A stretch of DNA of 64,000 bases from Prauserella cavernicola. Its GTDB lineage: Bacteria > Actinomycetota > Actinomycetes > Mycobacteriales > Pseudonocardiaceae. The stretch is from NCBI RefSeq assembly GCF_016595675.1, contig NZ_JAENJH010000001.1, forward strand, positions 186,001 through 250,000, written 5' to 3'. Made by a program: the position numbers and the translations under genes. The notes under the pieces are model-generated. The model was given only the letters and a program-made list of their open reading frames with translations. It was not told where the DNA came from and did no database searches. Positions 16,496-24,742 of the stretch are shown here, in pieces; positions within the stretch are counted from its first letter, which is position 1, and each line of letters starts with the position of its first letter.

Positions 16496-18208
16496 GTGGG
16501 CAACGACGCTGCGACGGTTCACCAGCGCTTCCGCGAGGCGCGGGACTACCTCGTCGCGCATCGCGAGGACTACGACACGGCCTATGAGGGCTTCGCCTGG
16601 CCGGAGTTCACCGAGTTCAACTGGGCGCTCGACTGGTTCGACGTCGTCGCGGCCGATCCCGTCAACGCCGAGCGCTACGCCCTGTGGATCGTCGAGGAGG
16701 ACGGCACCGAGGGCCGCTGGACCTATCCGGAGCTGGCGCGGCGCTCGAACCAGGTGGCCAACTGGCTCCGTGAGCAGGGCGTGCGCCGCGGCGACCGCCT
16801 GATCCTCATGCTGGGCAACCAGGTCGAGCTGTGGGAGACCATCCTCGCCTCGATCAAGCTCGGCGCCGTGATCATCCCGGCCTCGACGCTGCTCGGTCCC
16901 GCGGACCTGCGCGACCGGGTCGACCGGGGCGCCGCGCGGCACGTCGTGATCCGCTCCGCCGACGCGGAGAAGTTCGCCGACGTCGCCGGGGACTACACGC
17001 GCATCGCGGTGGGGGAGCCGGTGCACGGCTGGCTCGCCTACGCCGACGCCTACGCCGCGGGCGGCGACTTCGCCCCGGACGCCCCGACCGCCGCGACCGA
17101 CCCGCTGCTGCTGTACTTCACCTCCGGTACGACCGCGCAGCCGAAGCTGGTGCAGCACACGCAGGTGTCCTACCCCGTGGGGCATTTGTCCACGATGTAC
17201 TGGATCGGTCTCGAGCCCGGCGACGTACACCTCAACATCTCCTCGCCCGGCTGGGCCAAGCACGCGTGGAGCAACGTCTTCGCGCCGTGGAACGCCGAGG
17301 CCACCGTGTTCCTCTACAACTACACGCGCTTCGACGCGGGCGCGCTGATGGCGCAGATGGACCGGTGCGGCATCACCAGCTTCTGCGCGCCGCCCACCGT
17401 GTGGCGCATGCTGATCCAGGCCGACCTCACCGCGCTGCGGACGCCGCCGGCCAAGGTCGTGGGCGCGGGCGAGCCGCTCAACCCCGAGGTGATCGAGCAG
17501 GTCCGCACGTCGTGGGGCGTCACCATCCGCGACGGGTTCGGCCAGACCGAGACGAGCGTGCAGATCGCGAACTCGCCCGGCCAGGAGGTCACACCGGGCT
17601 CGATGGGCCGCGCGGTGCCGGGCTTCTCCGTGGTGCTGGTCGACCCGGTGAGCGGGCAGCCCGCCGACGAGGGCGAGATCTGCCTCGACCTCTCGCAGCG
17701 GCCTGCCGGGCTGATGGTGGGCTACGCCGACGACGAACAGCGCACCGCCACCGCGTTCGACGGCGGGTACTACCACACCGGCGACGTCGGCTCGATCGAC
17801 GAGAACGGCTACATCACCTACGTGGGCCGGACCGACGACGTCTTCAAGGCCTCGGACTACCGGATCTCGCCGTTCGAACTGGAGAGCGTTCTGCTCGAAC
17901 ACGACGCGGTGGCCGAGGCGGCCGTGGTGCCGTCGCCGGACCCCATCCGGCTCGCGGTGCCGAAGGCCTATGTCGTGCTCGCGGACGGGCACGTCCCAGA
18001 TGCCGCCACGGCCGAGGCCATTCTCACCTTCTGCCGCGAGCAACTGGCTCCGTACAAGCGAATCCGCAGGCTGCAGTTCGCCGAGTTGCCCAAGACCATC
18101 TCCGGCAAGATCCGGCGCGTCGAGCTGCGCGGCAAGGAGGACGAGGCAGGGCAGGACCGTCCCGAGGGAGAGTTCCGCGAGGAGGACTTCCCGGGCCTGA
18201 AAAACTGA
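16496..18208 (+). CDS. Acyl-CoA synthetase (AMP-forming), ACSM-like
   Basis: A 570-residue adenylate-forming ligase that activates a carboxylic acid with ATP and CoA. Motifs: YFTSGTTAQPK (about residues 207-217, P-loop-like), DGFGQTET (about 345-352), YYHTGDVG and the C-terminal PKTISGKIRR with the catalytic Lys. The N-terminal FAWPEFTEFNWALDWFDVVA and gene length match the medium-chain/ACSM and benzoate-type ligases. GTG 16496 is preceded by AGGGAGAG. Probably one transcript with the isomerase-like gene. The acidic tail (EEDFPGLKN) is typical of actinobacterial members. Chain-length preference is not readable. Confidence 0.9.
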   Translation: MGNDAATVHQRFREARDYLVAHREDYDTAYEGFAWPEFTEFNWALDWFDVVAADPVNAERYALWIVEEDGTEGRWTYPELARRSNQVANWLREQGVRRGDRLILMLGNQVELWETILASIKLGAVIIPASTLLGPADLRDRVDRGAARHVVIRSADAEKFADVAGDYTRIAVGEPVHGWLAYADAYAAGGDFAPDAPTAATDPLLLYFTSGTTAQPKLVQHTQVSYPVGHLSTMYWIGLEPGDVHLNISSPGWAKHAWSNVFAPWNAEATVFLYNYTRFDAGALMAQMDRCGITSFCAPPTVWRMLIQADLTALRTPPAKVVGAGEPLNPEVIEQVRTSWGVTIRDGFGQTETSVQIANSPGQEVTPGSMGRAVPGFSVVLVDPVSGQPADEGEICLDLSQRPAGLMVGYADDEQRTATAFDGGYYHTGDVGSIDENGYITYVGRTDDVFKASDYRISPFELESVLLEHDAVAEAAVVPSPDPIRLAVPKAYVVLADGHVPDAATAEAILTFCREQLAPYKRIRRLQFAELPKTISGKIRRVELRGKEDEAGQDRPEGEFREEDFPGLKN

Positions 18209-18225
18209 TGTACTCACGCACCGTA

Positions 18226-18269
18226 GTCATCGACTGCTCCGGGCTGCTCCTGTGTGGACGGTCGATGAC
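18226..18269. terminator. Possible terminator after the acyl-CoA synthetase
   Basis: Nine-base perfect inverted arms GTCATCGAC (18226-18234) and GTCGATGAC (18261-18269) around a 26-base loop, beginning 17 bases after the synthetase stop. The rest of the 226-base gap to the next gene shows nothing else of note. Confidence 0.35.
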
Positions 18270-18434
18270 CAGGGGTTCCGGAACGGCACGGTCTGACCGG
18301 GTGAAGATTCGCCTTACCGGCTAACGGATCGCGCGGACGTGCCGATGAAGTGGGGGAGAGACGAACCGGCGGGTTTGACACCAGCGGCCCACCGGTTACC
18401 CCCGGCTCGACCCCGAAACCGAGTACAGAGAGCG

Positions 18435-18668
18435 ATGAGTACCGAGAACGCGAACGAGACCACGGGCTCGACACTGACGGAGACCACGCGGACCGGCGCT
18501 CCGCCGACCACCCCTTGCACGGTGGTCTGGAGTCACGGCCGCCCCTACGTCCTCGAGAGCGGCCCCGGCAGGCCCCGCTGGATGGGCACCGACCGGCACG
18601 GCAGGCCTCAGGTGCTGACCAGGGACGACCTGTGCCGACGGGGCTGGAGTTACCGCCGCTCCTCCTGA
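18435..18668 (+). CDS. Small conserved-looking hypothetical protein
   Basis: A 77-residue protein not recognised by name. The N-terminal third is Thr/Glu/Asn-rich and likely disordered; the rest reads like a small beta-rich module (CTVVWSHGRPYVLESG, then RPRWMGTDRHGRPQVLT). ATG 18435 has GAGAG seven bases upstream; an upstream ATG at 18339 would add 32 residues of low-quality sequence. It lies 33 bases before pgsA and may share its transcript. Coding status is likely but not proven; an overlapping frame (18350-18697) is less convincing. Confidence 0.5.
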   Translation: MSTENANETTGSTLTETTRTGAPPTTPCTVVWSHGRPYVLESGPGRPRWMGTDRHGRPQVLTRDDLCRRGWSYRRSS

Positions 18669-18701
18669 TCGGCGTGCCGCGGCAACCGATACGGTGAGCG
18701 A

Positions 18702-19355
18702 GTGACCGAGTCGGCGAAAGCCCGCGACCGTGCGGACGTGACGGTGCCGGCCGAGCAGGCCCCCGAGCCGTCGCTGGCCCGCCAGGCGCTGACCATCCCC
18801 AACCTGCTGTCCATCCTGCGGCTCGCCGGTGTGCCGGTGTTCCTCTGGCTCCTGCTGGGGCCGCAGGAGGACGGCTGGGCGCTGTCCATCCTCATCGCGG
18901 GCGCGTTCACCGACTGGCTCGACGGCAAGCTCGCGCGGTGGCTGAACCAGCAGAGTAGGCTCGGCCAGCTGCTCGACCCCGCGGCCGACCGCCTCTACAT
19001 CGTCGCCACACTCGTGGCCTTCCTCGTACGCGACATCATCCCGTGGTGGTTCGTCGCCGCGCTGGTCGCTCGCGAACTGATCGTCGGAGTGGCCCTGGTG
19101 ATCCTGCGGCGCAACGGATTCGCCCCGCCCGAGGTCACCTACGTCGGCAAGGGCGCCACGTTCTGCCTGATGTACGCCCTGCCGTTGCTGCTGCTGATCC
19201 AGGGCGACTCGCAGGTCGCCGACATCGTGGGGCCCATCGCCTACGCCTTCACGATCTGGGGCGGCCTGCTCTATCTCTGGTCCGGTGCCCTGTACGTCGT
19301 GCAGACCGTCAAGGCCATTTCGCAACGCCACTCCCAGCAGGTTTCCGGGTCCTGA
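18702..19355 (+). CDS. pgsA: CDP-alcohol phosphatidyltransferase (PgsA2-like)
   Basis: A 217-residue membrane enzyme that transfers a phosphatidyl group from CDP-diacylglycerol to an alcohol, probably glycerol-3-phosphate, or inositol/other. The family signature runs from Asp71 (TDWLDGKLAR) through GQLLDPAADR with the expected Asp spacing. About five to six membrane segments follow (for example FLVRDIIPWWFVAALVA, LMYALPLLLLI). GTG start 18702. In M. tuberculosis the matching gene (Rv1822) lies a few genes before gcvH, as here, but the small membrane genes that usually stand between are missing. Exact alcohol acceptor is uncertain. Confidence 0.88.
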   Translation: MTESAKARDRADVTVPAEQAPEPSLARQALTIPNLLSILRLAGVPVFLWLLLGPQEDGWALSILIAGAFTDWLDGKLARWLNQQSRLGQLLDPAADRLYIVATLVAFLVRDIIPWWFVAALVARELIVGVALVILRRNGFAPPEVTYVGKGATFCLMYALPLLLLIQGDSQVADIVGPIAYAFTIWGGLLYLWSGALYVVQTVKAISQRHSQQVSGS

Positions 19356-19473
19356 CCGTCACGCCGGAGCCACTTCGCCCGTTTATTGCTGTGGAGCCGG
19401 CGCAACATCGCGTCCCGGCCTCGGTGCCGTGCGACGATGGCGTCCCACGCTGGAGCGGGAAAGGGGAACGGGG

Positions 19474-19857
19474 TTGTCGACTCCGGAAGAGCTGCGCTAC
19501 ACCGAAGACCATGAGTGGGTCGCCGCCGGGGAAGGCGAGACGGTGCGTGTGGGGATCACCGAGTACGCGCAGGACCAGCTGGGCGATGTCGTGTTCGTCG
19601 ACCTGCCCGAGGTCGGTCGCCAGGTGGACGCGGGCGACGCCTTCGGTGAGGTGGAGTCCACCAAGAGCGTCTCCGAGCTGTTCGCCCCTCTCGACGGCGA
19701 GGTCGTCGCTGTGAACAACGCGGTTTCCGAGTCGCCCGAGCTGATCAACAGCGACCCCTACGGTGAGGGCTGGCTCATCGAGCTCAGAGTCGATGACGCG
19801 AGCAGTCTCGACAGTCTCCTCGACGCCGATGCCTACCAGCGGGTGACCGGAAGCTGA
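19474..19857 (+). CDS. gcvH: Glycine cleavage system H protein
   Basis: A 127-residue lipoyl carrier that shuttles the methylamine group between the P, T and L proteins. The lipoylation site is Lys64 in VESTKSVSEL; ELRYTEDHEWV at the N-terminus and SDPYGEGWLIEL near the end are diagnostic. The start is TTG at 19474, supported by AAGGGGAA eight bases upstream and by family length. No gcvP or gcvT is adjacent. It opens the conserved gcvH-garA-ftsR-DUF151-merR block. Confidence 0.96.
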   Translation: MSTPEELRYTEDHEWVAAGEGETVRVGITEYAQDQLGDVVFVDLPEVGRQVDAGDAFGEVESTKSVSELFAPLDGEVVAVNNAVSESPELINSDPYGEGWLIELRVDDASSLDSLLDADAYQRVTGS

Positions 19858-19968
19858 TCAGGGGAGCCCCGGCGCCCGCGAGCGGCCAGGCACGGTACGT
19901 TGGCAACACCACGTTTTCGAACGACGTCGAAGACGACGACGACACTTCAGTGCGTAAGGAGAGCTCAG

Positions 19969-20433
19969 GTGAGCACGAACGACGGGCCCGGCGTTCCCCC
20001 GGAGCAGTCTCCGGAGCGGACCTCCGTTTTCCGGGCCGACTTCCTGTCGGAGATGGAGGGACAGGAGGCGCCTGCGGCCGAGCCGCAGGACACGGGCGTC
20101 GACGCCCTGCCGTCGGGCTCCGCACTGCTGGTGGTCAAGCGCGGCCCCAACGCCGGTTCCCGCTTCCTGCTCGACCGCGACACCACGAGCGCGGGCCGCC
20201 ACCCCGACAGCGACATCTTCCTCGACGACGTCACCGTCTCGCGGCGGCACGCGGAGTTCCGCCGCGAGGGCGGCGAGTTCGTGGTGATCGACGTCGGCAG
20301 CCTCAACGGCACCTACGTCAACCGTGAGCCGGTCGACCAGGCGGTGCTCGCGGGCGGCGACGAGGTCCAGATCGGCAAGTTCCGCCTCGTCTTCCTGACC
20401 GGTCCCGGACACGGGGGTCAGGGGGCACAGTGA
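19969..20433 (+). CDS. garA: GarA/OdhI-type FHA regulator of 2-oxoglutarate metabolism
   Basis: A 154-residue cytosolic regulator: a short disordered N-terminus carrying the kinase site, then an FHA domain (about residues 50-145, with SAGRHPDSDIFLDD, VSRRHAEF and GSLNGTYVNREPVD). Unphosphorylated GarA inhibits 2-oxoglutarate dehydrogenase and controls glutamate enzymes. In relatives the phospho-motif is ETTSVFRADF; here it is ERTSVFRADF, so the threonine assigned to PknB (here Thr18) stays while the neighbouring PknG threonine is Arg17. GTG 19969 has AAGGAG seven bases upstream. The stop overlaps the ftsR start by 4 bases. Confidence 0.95.
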   Translation: MSTNDGPGVPPEQSPERTSVFRADFLSEMEGQEAPAAEPQDTGVDALPSGSALLVVKRGPNAGSRFLLDRDTTSAGRHPDSDIFLDDVTVSRRHAEFRREGGEFVVIDVGSLNGTYVNREPVDQAVLAGGDEVQIGKFRLVFLTGPGHGGQGAQ

Positions 20434-21185
20434 CGGCTGCCGGGCGGCCACAGCGTGACGGGTTGAGCATCGGGGTCGTGCTCGCGCAGCTGCGCAAGGA
20501 CTTCCCCGACGTCACCATCTCGAAGATCCGGTTCCTCGAGTCCGAGGGACTGGTTCAGCCTGGTCGCACGCCGTCCGGTTACCGCCAGTTCACCGCTCCC
20601 GACGTGGAGCGGCTCCGCTTCGTCCTGGCCGCGCAGCGTGATCACTACCTGCCACTCAAGGTGATCAAAGAGCAGCTGGACGCCGCCGACCGCGGGCTCG
20701 AGCCCGTGTCACCGGCGCCGAGGATGCCCCGCAAGCTCGTGCCGCTGGGATCACCCGGTCCCGGCGTCGACGTGTCGTCGTTGCCGAGCGCCGGGGACTT
20801 CACCACCGAGCGCGAGGTCCGGCTGACCCAGGAGGAACTGCTCGCCGAGGCGGGCATCGGCGCCGGAATGCTGGACGAACTCCAGCAGTACGGGCTGATC
20901 CGGCCGGGTCCCGCGGGGTTCTACGACACCGACGCGGTGCAGATCGCGACGACCGTCAAGACCATGACGGAGTTCGGTATCGAGCCGAGGCACCTGCGTG
21001 CGTTCCGGTCGTCCGCCGACCGCGAGGTCGGACTGGTCGAGCAGATCGTGGCGCCGGTGTACCGGCATCACGACGCCGACGCCAAGGCTCGCGCCGACGA
21101 GCTCGTGCGGGAGCTGGCCGCACTCTCGGTCACGCTCCACACGTTGCTGGTCAAGGCGGGCATCCGGGGTGTGACGGGCGGATAG
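20430..21185 (+). CDS. ftsR: MerR-family regulator FtsR (Rv1828-like)
   Basis: A 251-residue MerR protein with an N-terminal winged helix (LSIGVVLAQLRKDFPDVTISKIRFLE region, residues about 12-80) and an unusual second, C-terminal MerR-like half (LAEAGIGAGMLDELQQYGLI) used in dimer formation. In Corynebacterium and mycobacteria this protein activates ftsZ and links growth to division. The GTG overlaps the garA stop, and order and spacing match M. tuberculosis Rv1827-Rv1828. No metal or drug ligand is expected. Confidence 0.9.
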   Translation: MTAAGRPQRDGLSIGVVLAQLRKDFPDVTISKIRFLESEGLVQPGRTPSGYRQFTAPDVERLRFVLAAQRDHYLPLKVIKEQLDAADRGLEPVSPAPRMPRKLVPLGSPGPGVDVSSLPSAGDFTTEREVRLTQEELLAEAGIGAGMLDELQQYGLIRPGPAGFYDTDAVQIATTVKTMTEFGIEPRHLRAFRSSADREVGLVEQIVAPVYRHHDADAKARADELVRELAALSVTLHTLLVKAGIRGVTGG

Positions 21186-21429
21186 TCGCCTGACGCTGGG
21201 CGGATGTGGTCAACCGCGTTCCGCGTGACGCGCCTGTTACGCCACAGCACGAAGTCTCAACGTTCCCACGCGGATGCCGTACGGTTGGTGCAAGGTTCGC
21301 GAAACTGAGCCTGGCAGAAGAAGTTCGTAGCGAGCACAGTGCCTTCAGGACGGGTAGCGTCGACGGTGTCGATGCGAGATCCTCGTGACAGCGCTGCAGG
21401 CCGCGCGCAGGAGAGGGAGGCGAAGCCCG

Positions 21430-21903
21430 ATGAGCGAGATGCGCGTCGTCGGCGTACGGGTCGAGCTACCCGCCAATCAGCCGATTCTGTTGCTGCGGGA
21501 GACCGAGGGCGAGCGATACCTGCCAATCTGGATCGGCTCGGTCGAGGCCACCGCGATCGCGTTGGAGCAGCAGGGCGTTCGCCCCGCCCGCCCACTGACG
21601 CACGACCTGTTGAAGGAAGTCATCGGCGCGCTCGGCCGTGAGCTTCAGCAGGTGATCATCACCGACCTCCGGGAAGGCACCTTCTTCGCCGAGCTCGTGT
21701 TCGACGGCGACATCCGGGTGTCCGCGAGGCCCAGCGACTCCGTGGCGCTGGCGCTGCGGGTCGGCGTCCCGATCCATGCCGAGGAAGGCGTGCTCGAGGA
21801 AGCCGGTCTGATCATTCCGGATGAGCAGGAGGACGAAGTCGAGAAGTTCCGCGAGTTCCTCGACTCCGTCTCGCCCGAGGACTTCCGGGGCGCCGACACC
21901 TGA
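21430..21903 (+). CDS. DUF151 bifunctional-nuclease-family protein (Rv1829-like)
   Basis: A 157-residue protein of the BFN/DUF151 family: RVVGVRVELPANQPILLLRE at the start, then YLPIWIGSVEATAIALEQQG and a C-terminal acidic tail. Relatives bind nucleic acid and some show DNase/RNase activity; in actinobacteria the biological role is open. The ATG at 21430 is supported by AGGGAGG. The 244 bases before it (21186-21429) contain no recognised feature other than its promoter region. In other actinobacteria the second merR gene follows directly; here a minus-strand TetR gene intervenes. Confidence 0.88.
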   Translation: MSEMRVVGVRVELPANQPILLLRETEGERYLPIWIGSVEATAIALEQQGVRPARPLTHDLLKEVIGALGRELQQVIITDLREGTFFAELVFDGDIRVSARPSDSVALALRVGVPIHAEEGVLEEAGLIIPDEQEDEVEKFREFLDSVSPEDFRGADT

Positions 21904-21919
21904 GTCCTGGGCCGTCCCG

Positions 21920-22546
21920 TCACGGCCCTGTGGCCTTGGTGAACAGCTCCGCGAGTTCCGCACCGTAGGCCTCGAGATCCAGTTGCGGGTCCCGGCCGAG
22001 TCTGGCGGTGACGCCGTTGATGGCCTGACGGATCGCCATCGACATCACCTCGATGTCGAAGTCGCCGAACGCTCCTTCGTTCTGCCCCTGCTTCAGCTGC
22101 CGTTCGATACGACCTGTCTCAACTCCTTTCAGCACCAGTTGCAGCAGTGACTGACCATCGCCGGCCTTGGTGCTGATCTCCAGCAGCGCCCGCGCGTGCC
22201 GAGGGTGCGTGCCGAGGAACGCGACCTCCGAGCGGATGTAGGCGCGCAGCATCGCGGCCCGTTCCGTGTCGCCGCCCATCCGTTCGTCGAGGAACCGGTC
22301 CTGCCGGTCCACGATCGCGCCGATCGTGGCCATGATCAGTTCGTCCTTGGTGCCGAAGTGGTACGAGATCATCCGCGTGCTGCTGAGCCCCGCCCGTTCG
22401 ACGATCCGCGCGAACGACGTCTTGCCGTAGCCGAGTTCGGCCATCGTCTCGATGGTCGCGTCGATGATCTGTGCCCGGCGGGCCTCTTCCGTGACGGTGA
22501 GCCCGAGGCCGCCGCCGAACTCCGTCGATTCGTTGTTTACCTGCAT
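21920..22546 (-). CDS. TetR-family regulator inserted in the gcvH-merR block
   Basis: A 208-residue TetR protein. The helix-turn-helix (IIDATIETMAELGYGKTSFARIVERAGLSSTRMISYHF) lies at about residues 24-65 in normal TetR form; the C-terminal half is a ligand domain with YIRSEVAFLGTHPRHARALLE. ATG 22546 follows several AT-rich repeats that look like an operator. It runs against its neighbours and converges with the DUF151 gene, 16 bases away. Its target is not obvious; self-regulation is likely. Its presence within an otherwise conserved block suggests later insertion. Confidence 0.87.
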   Translation of the reverse strand: MQVNNESTEFGGGLGLTVTEEARRAQIIDATIETMAELGYGKTSFARIVERAGLSSTRMISYHFGTKDELIMATIGAIVDRQDRFLDERMGGDTERAAMLRAYIRSEVAFLGTHPRHARALLEISTKAGDGQSLLQLVLKGVETGRIERQLKQGQNEGAFGDFDIEVMSMAIRQAINGVTARLGRDPQLDLEAYGAELAELFTKATGP

Positions 22547-22573
22547 GAGTAAAAAATAACACGGGTGAGTAAA
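22536..22573. promoter_or_regulatory. Possible operator for the TetR gene
   Basis: TTTAC and GTAAA form an inverted repeat (22536-22553) around the start codon, and TGAGTAAA is repeated directly at 22546-22553 and 22566-22573, 20 bases apart. The AT-rich run contrasts with its surroundings. The remaining gap to the MerR gene at 22799 holds that gene's promoter region without a clear -10/-35 pair. Confidence 0.4.
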
Positions 22574-22798
22574 TGGAACAAGGAGCAGGGTAAGTCTCGA
22601 TATCGACTTGAGGGTCCCGCGCGTCGCGTTGACCGACCCCCCGGGCAGGCATACCGTCGAGGAGACGTTGAATCGCGTTGGTGTTATTCGCTCTGACTGG
22701 GGCAGGCGGCACTGGCGCGAGTGTCGTACCGGTCGGTCCCGCCCCGGGATCGGCGGTCTTGTTTCGCCGGCTGCCAGGCCGGGCGAGAGGAGGCATGC

Positions 22799-23365
22799 GT
22801 GGTCGAGGAGAGTCCGATCAGAGCCGCCGACGGCGAGCAGGGAGAGTTGTTCCCTGACGCGTCGCTGCCGGACGAGCTGGTTGGCTATCGTGGACCCGCT
22901 GCGTGCCAGATCGCCGGCATCACCTACCGGCAGCTCGACTACTGGGCCCGCACCAAGCTGGTGCTGCCCAGCATCCGCACCGCACATGGTTCGGGATCGC
23001 AGCGGCTCTACTCCTTCAAGGACATTCTGGTCCTCAAGATCGTGAAGCGTCTGCTCGACACCGGTGTTTCACTGCAGAACATCCGGGTCGCGGTGGAGCA
23101 TCTGCGGGAGCGCGGCGTGCGCGATCTCGCGAGAGTCACGCTCTTCTCCGACGGCACCACGGTGTACGAGTGCACCTCGCCCGAGGAGATCGTTGATTTA
23201 CTGCAGGGTGGCCAGGGGGTCTTCGGGATCGCCGTGAGCGGAGCCATGCAGGAGATCAGCGGGACCATCCACGAGTTCCCCGCCGAGCGGGCCGACGGCG
23301 GGGAGATCGAGCCCGTGGTCCCCGACGAGCTCTCCGAACGGCGCAAGGCTCGCCGCACGGGCTGA
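22799..23365 (+). CDS. MerR-family regulator (Rv1830-like)
   Basis: A 188-residue MerR-type protein with the DNA-binding domain at about residues 28-100 (GPAACQIAGITYRQLDYWARTKLV, then QRLYSFKDILVLKIVKRLLD). In M. tuberculosis the equivalent Rv1830 ends the gcvH-garA-ftsR-DUF151 block and influences growth. GTG 22799 is chosen with AGAGGAGG six bases upstream. Target genes unknown. A perfect 24-base palindrome follows the stop and ends the transcript against the opposing SnoaL gene. Confidence 0.9.
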   Translation: MVEESPIRAADGEQGELFPDASLPDELVGYRGPAACQIAGITYRQLDYWARTKLVLPSIRTAHGSGSQRLYSFKDILVLKIVKRLLDTGVSLQNIRVAVEHLRERGVRDLARVTLFSDGTTVYECTSPEEIVDLLQGGQGVFGIAVSGAMQEISGTIHEFPAERADGGEIEPVVPDELSERRKARRTG

Positions 23366-23369
23366 CCTG

Positions 23370-23393
23370 CCGGGGCCACCGCGGTGGCCCCGG
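23370..23393. terminator. Bidirectional terminator (24-base palindrome)
   Basis: Perfect palindrome of two 12-base halves (CCGGGGCCACCG and its complement) starting 5 bases after the MerR gene stop and 12 bases before the end of the convergent SnoaL-like gene, so it can serve both. Confidence 0.7.
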
Positions 23394-23404
23394 ACCCGGT
23401 CGGT

Positions 23405-23767
23405 TCAGCCGGGAACCTTGTCGAGGAAGCCGTAGATCCTGCTGATCCGGTCCTCGTCCTCGGTGACGATCACGTCGAAGCCGATCACCACGGGCTCGGC
23501 ACCGTCCTGACCGAGGTGCCAGGTGAAGCGGGCCGTGTCGTGGTGGCCGTCGACGGCCCCACCGAGGCTGAACGTCAGTCCCGCGAACTGTTCCTGTGCC
23601 CCGGCGACGAACGTGTCGACGCCGTCCCAGCCCCGGACGCTGCCGAGTGGATCGGTGTAGGTGGCGTCCTCGGTGAACAGTCGCTCGATCAGTGCCCGTC
23701 GCGTGCCGGGCTCGGTGGCGTTCCAGACGTCGAGGTAGCGCTCGGCGAGTGTGCGGTACTCGGGCAT
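23405..23767 (-). CDS. SnoaL/NTF2-like protein
   Basis: A 120-residue NTF2-fold protein of the SnoaL-like group: YLDVWNATEPGTRRALIERLFTED near the N-terminus, then a curved sheet with FTWHLGQDGAEPVVIGFDVIV. Such proteins are small isomerases, cyclases or binding proteins; no catalytic set could be assigned. It is divergent from the XRE regulator gene with about 135 bases between, suggesting the regulator may control it. Confidence 0.8.
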   Translation of the reverse strand: MPEYRTLAERYLDVWNATEPGTRRALIERLFTEDATYTDPLGSVRGWDGVDTFVAGAQEQFAGLTFSLGGAVDGHHDTARFTWHLGQDGAEPVVIGFDVIVTEDEDRISRIYGFLDKVPG

Positions 23768-23902
23768 GTCGGTGCCTTTCTCGAAACGGGTGACGGTGCG
23801 GCCTGCAGGCCGTGTGCCGGCGACAGTGCCGTGGCGCGTGCGGCCCGTCGATTACCTCCTACGTCATGGCCCGAGTGCGGGGCCGACCGTAATCTGACGA
23901 TC

Positions 23903-24742
23903 GTGACCACCGTGACGACACTGACCACCCCGCCGACGGCGCGCAGGCGCCCGGTCGGCGAGCTCCTGCGGGAGTGGCGCGACCGGCGTCGCATCAGCCA
24001 GCTCGACCTGTCGATCGCGGCCGAGATCTCGACGCGGCACCTGAGTTTCGTCGAGACCGGCAGGGCGAAGCCGAGCCGCGACATGGTGGTGCGCCTCGGT
24101 GAGCACCTCGACGTGCCGCTACGCGAGCGCAACCAGCTGCTGCTGGCAGCGGGGTTCGCGCCCGTGTACCCGGAGAGTTCCCTGGACGACCCGGACCTGG
24201 CCATCGTGCGTGAGGCGGTGCGCAGGCTGCTGGCCGGGCACGAGCCGTTTCCGGCCGTCGTGATCGACCGTCGCTGGAACCTCGTCGAGGGCAACGCGGG
24301 CGTCGCGCTGCTGCTCGCCGGGGTGGATTCGCGACTGCTGAAGTCACCGGCCAACGTGCTGCGCGTGACCCTGCATCCCGACGGCATGGCGCCGAACATC
24401 GTGAACCTGGGGGAGTGGCGGGCTCACCTGCTGGGCAGGCTACGGCGCGAGGTCGCCGCCACCGCCGATCCGGAGCTGGCCGCGCTGCTCGACGAGCTGC
24501 GCGGGTATCCGTGCGACGACGCGGTGCCCGAGGTCGAGATCCCCGGGCCCGGCGACTTCCTGGTGCCGCTGCGGTTCCGGCACGACGGGGCCGAGCTCTC
24601 GTTCTTCAGCACCGTGGCCACGTTCGGGACGCCGTTGGACGTGACACTGGCGGAGCTGTCGATCGAGTCGTTCTACCCGGCCGACGCCGCCACGGCCGAG
24701 GTGCTGCGCGGGTTCACGGCTGAGTCAGGCCCGCGGCGGTGA
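23903..24742 (+). CDS. XRE-family regulator with MmyB-like ligand domain
   Basis: A 279-residue regulator. Residues about 17-72 are an XRE helix-turn-helix (RISQLDLSIAAEISTRHLSF and ETGRAKPSRDM). The C-terminal two thirds match the MmyB-like PAS-related domain (AVVIDRRWNLVEGNAGVALL), found in actinobacterial regulators that respond to fatty acids or acyl-CoA. GTG 23903 was taken; GTG 23912 is possible. It shares a divergent promoter with the SnoaL-like gene, its probable target. The 3' end overlaps the convergent membrane-protein gene by 29 bases. Confidence 0.88.
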   Translation: MTTVTTLTTPPTARRRPVGELLREWRDRRRISQLDLSIAAEISTRHLSFVETGRAKPSRDMVVRLGEHLDVPLRERNQLLLAAGFAPVYPESSLDDPDLAIVREAVRRLLAGHEPFPAVVIDRRWNLVEGNAGVALLLAGVDSRLLKSPANVLRVTLHPDGMAPNIVNLGEWRAHLLGRLRREVAATADPELAALLDELRGYPCDDAVPEVEIPGPGDFLVPLRFRHDGAELSFFSTVATFGTPLDVTLAELSIESFYPADAATAEVLRGFTAESGPRR

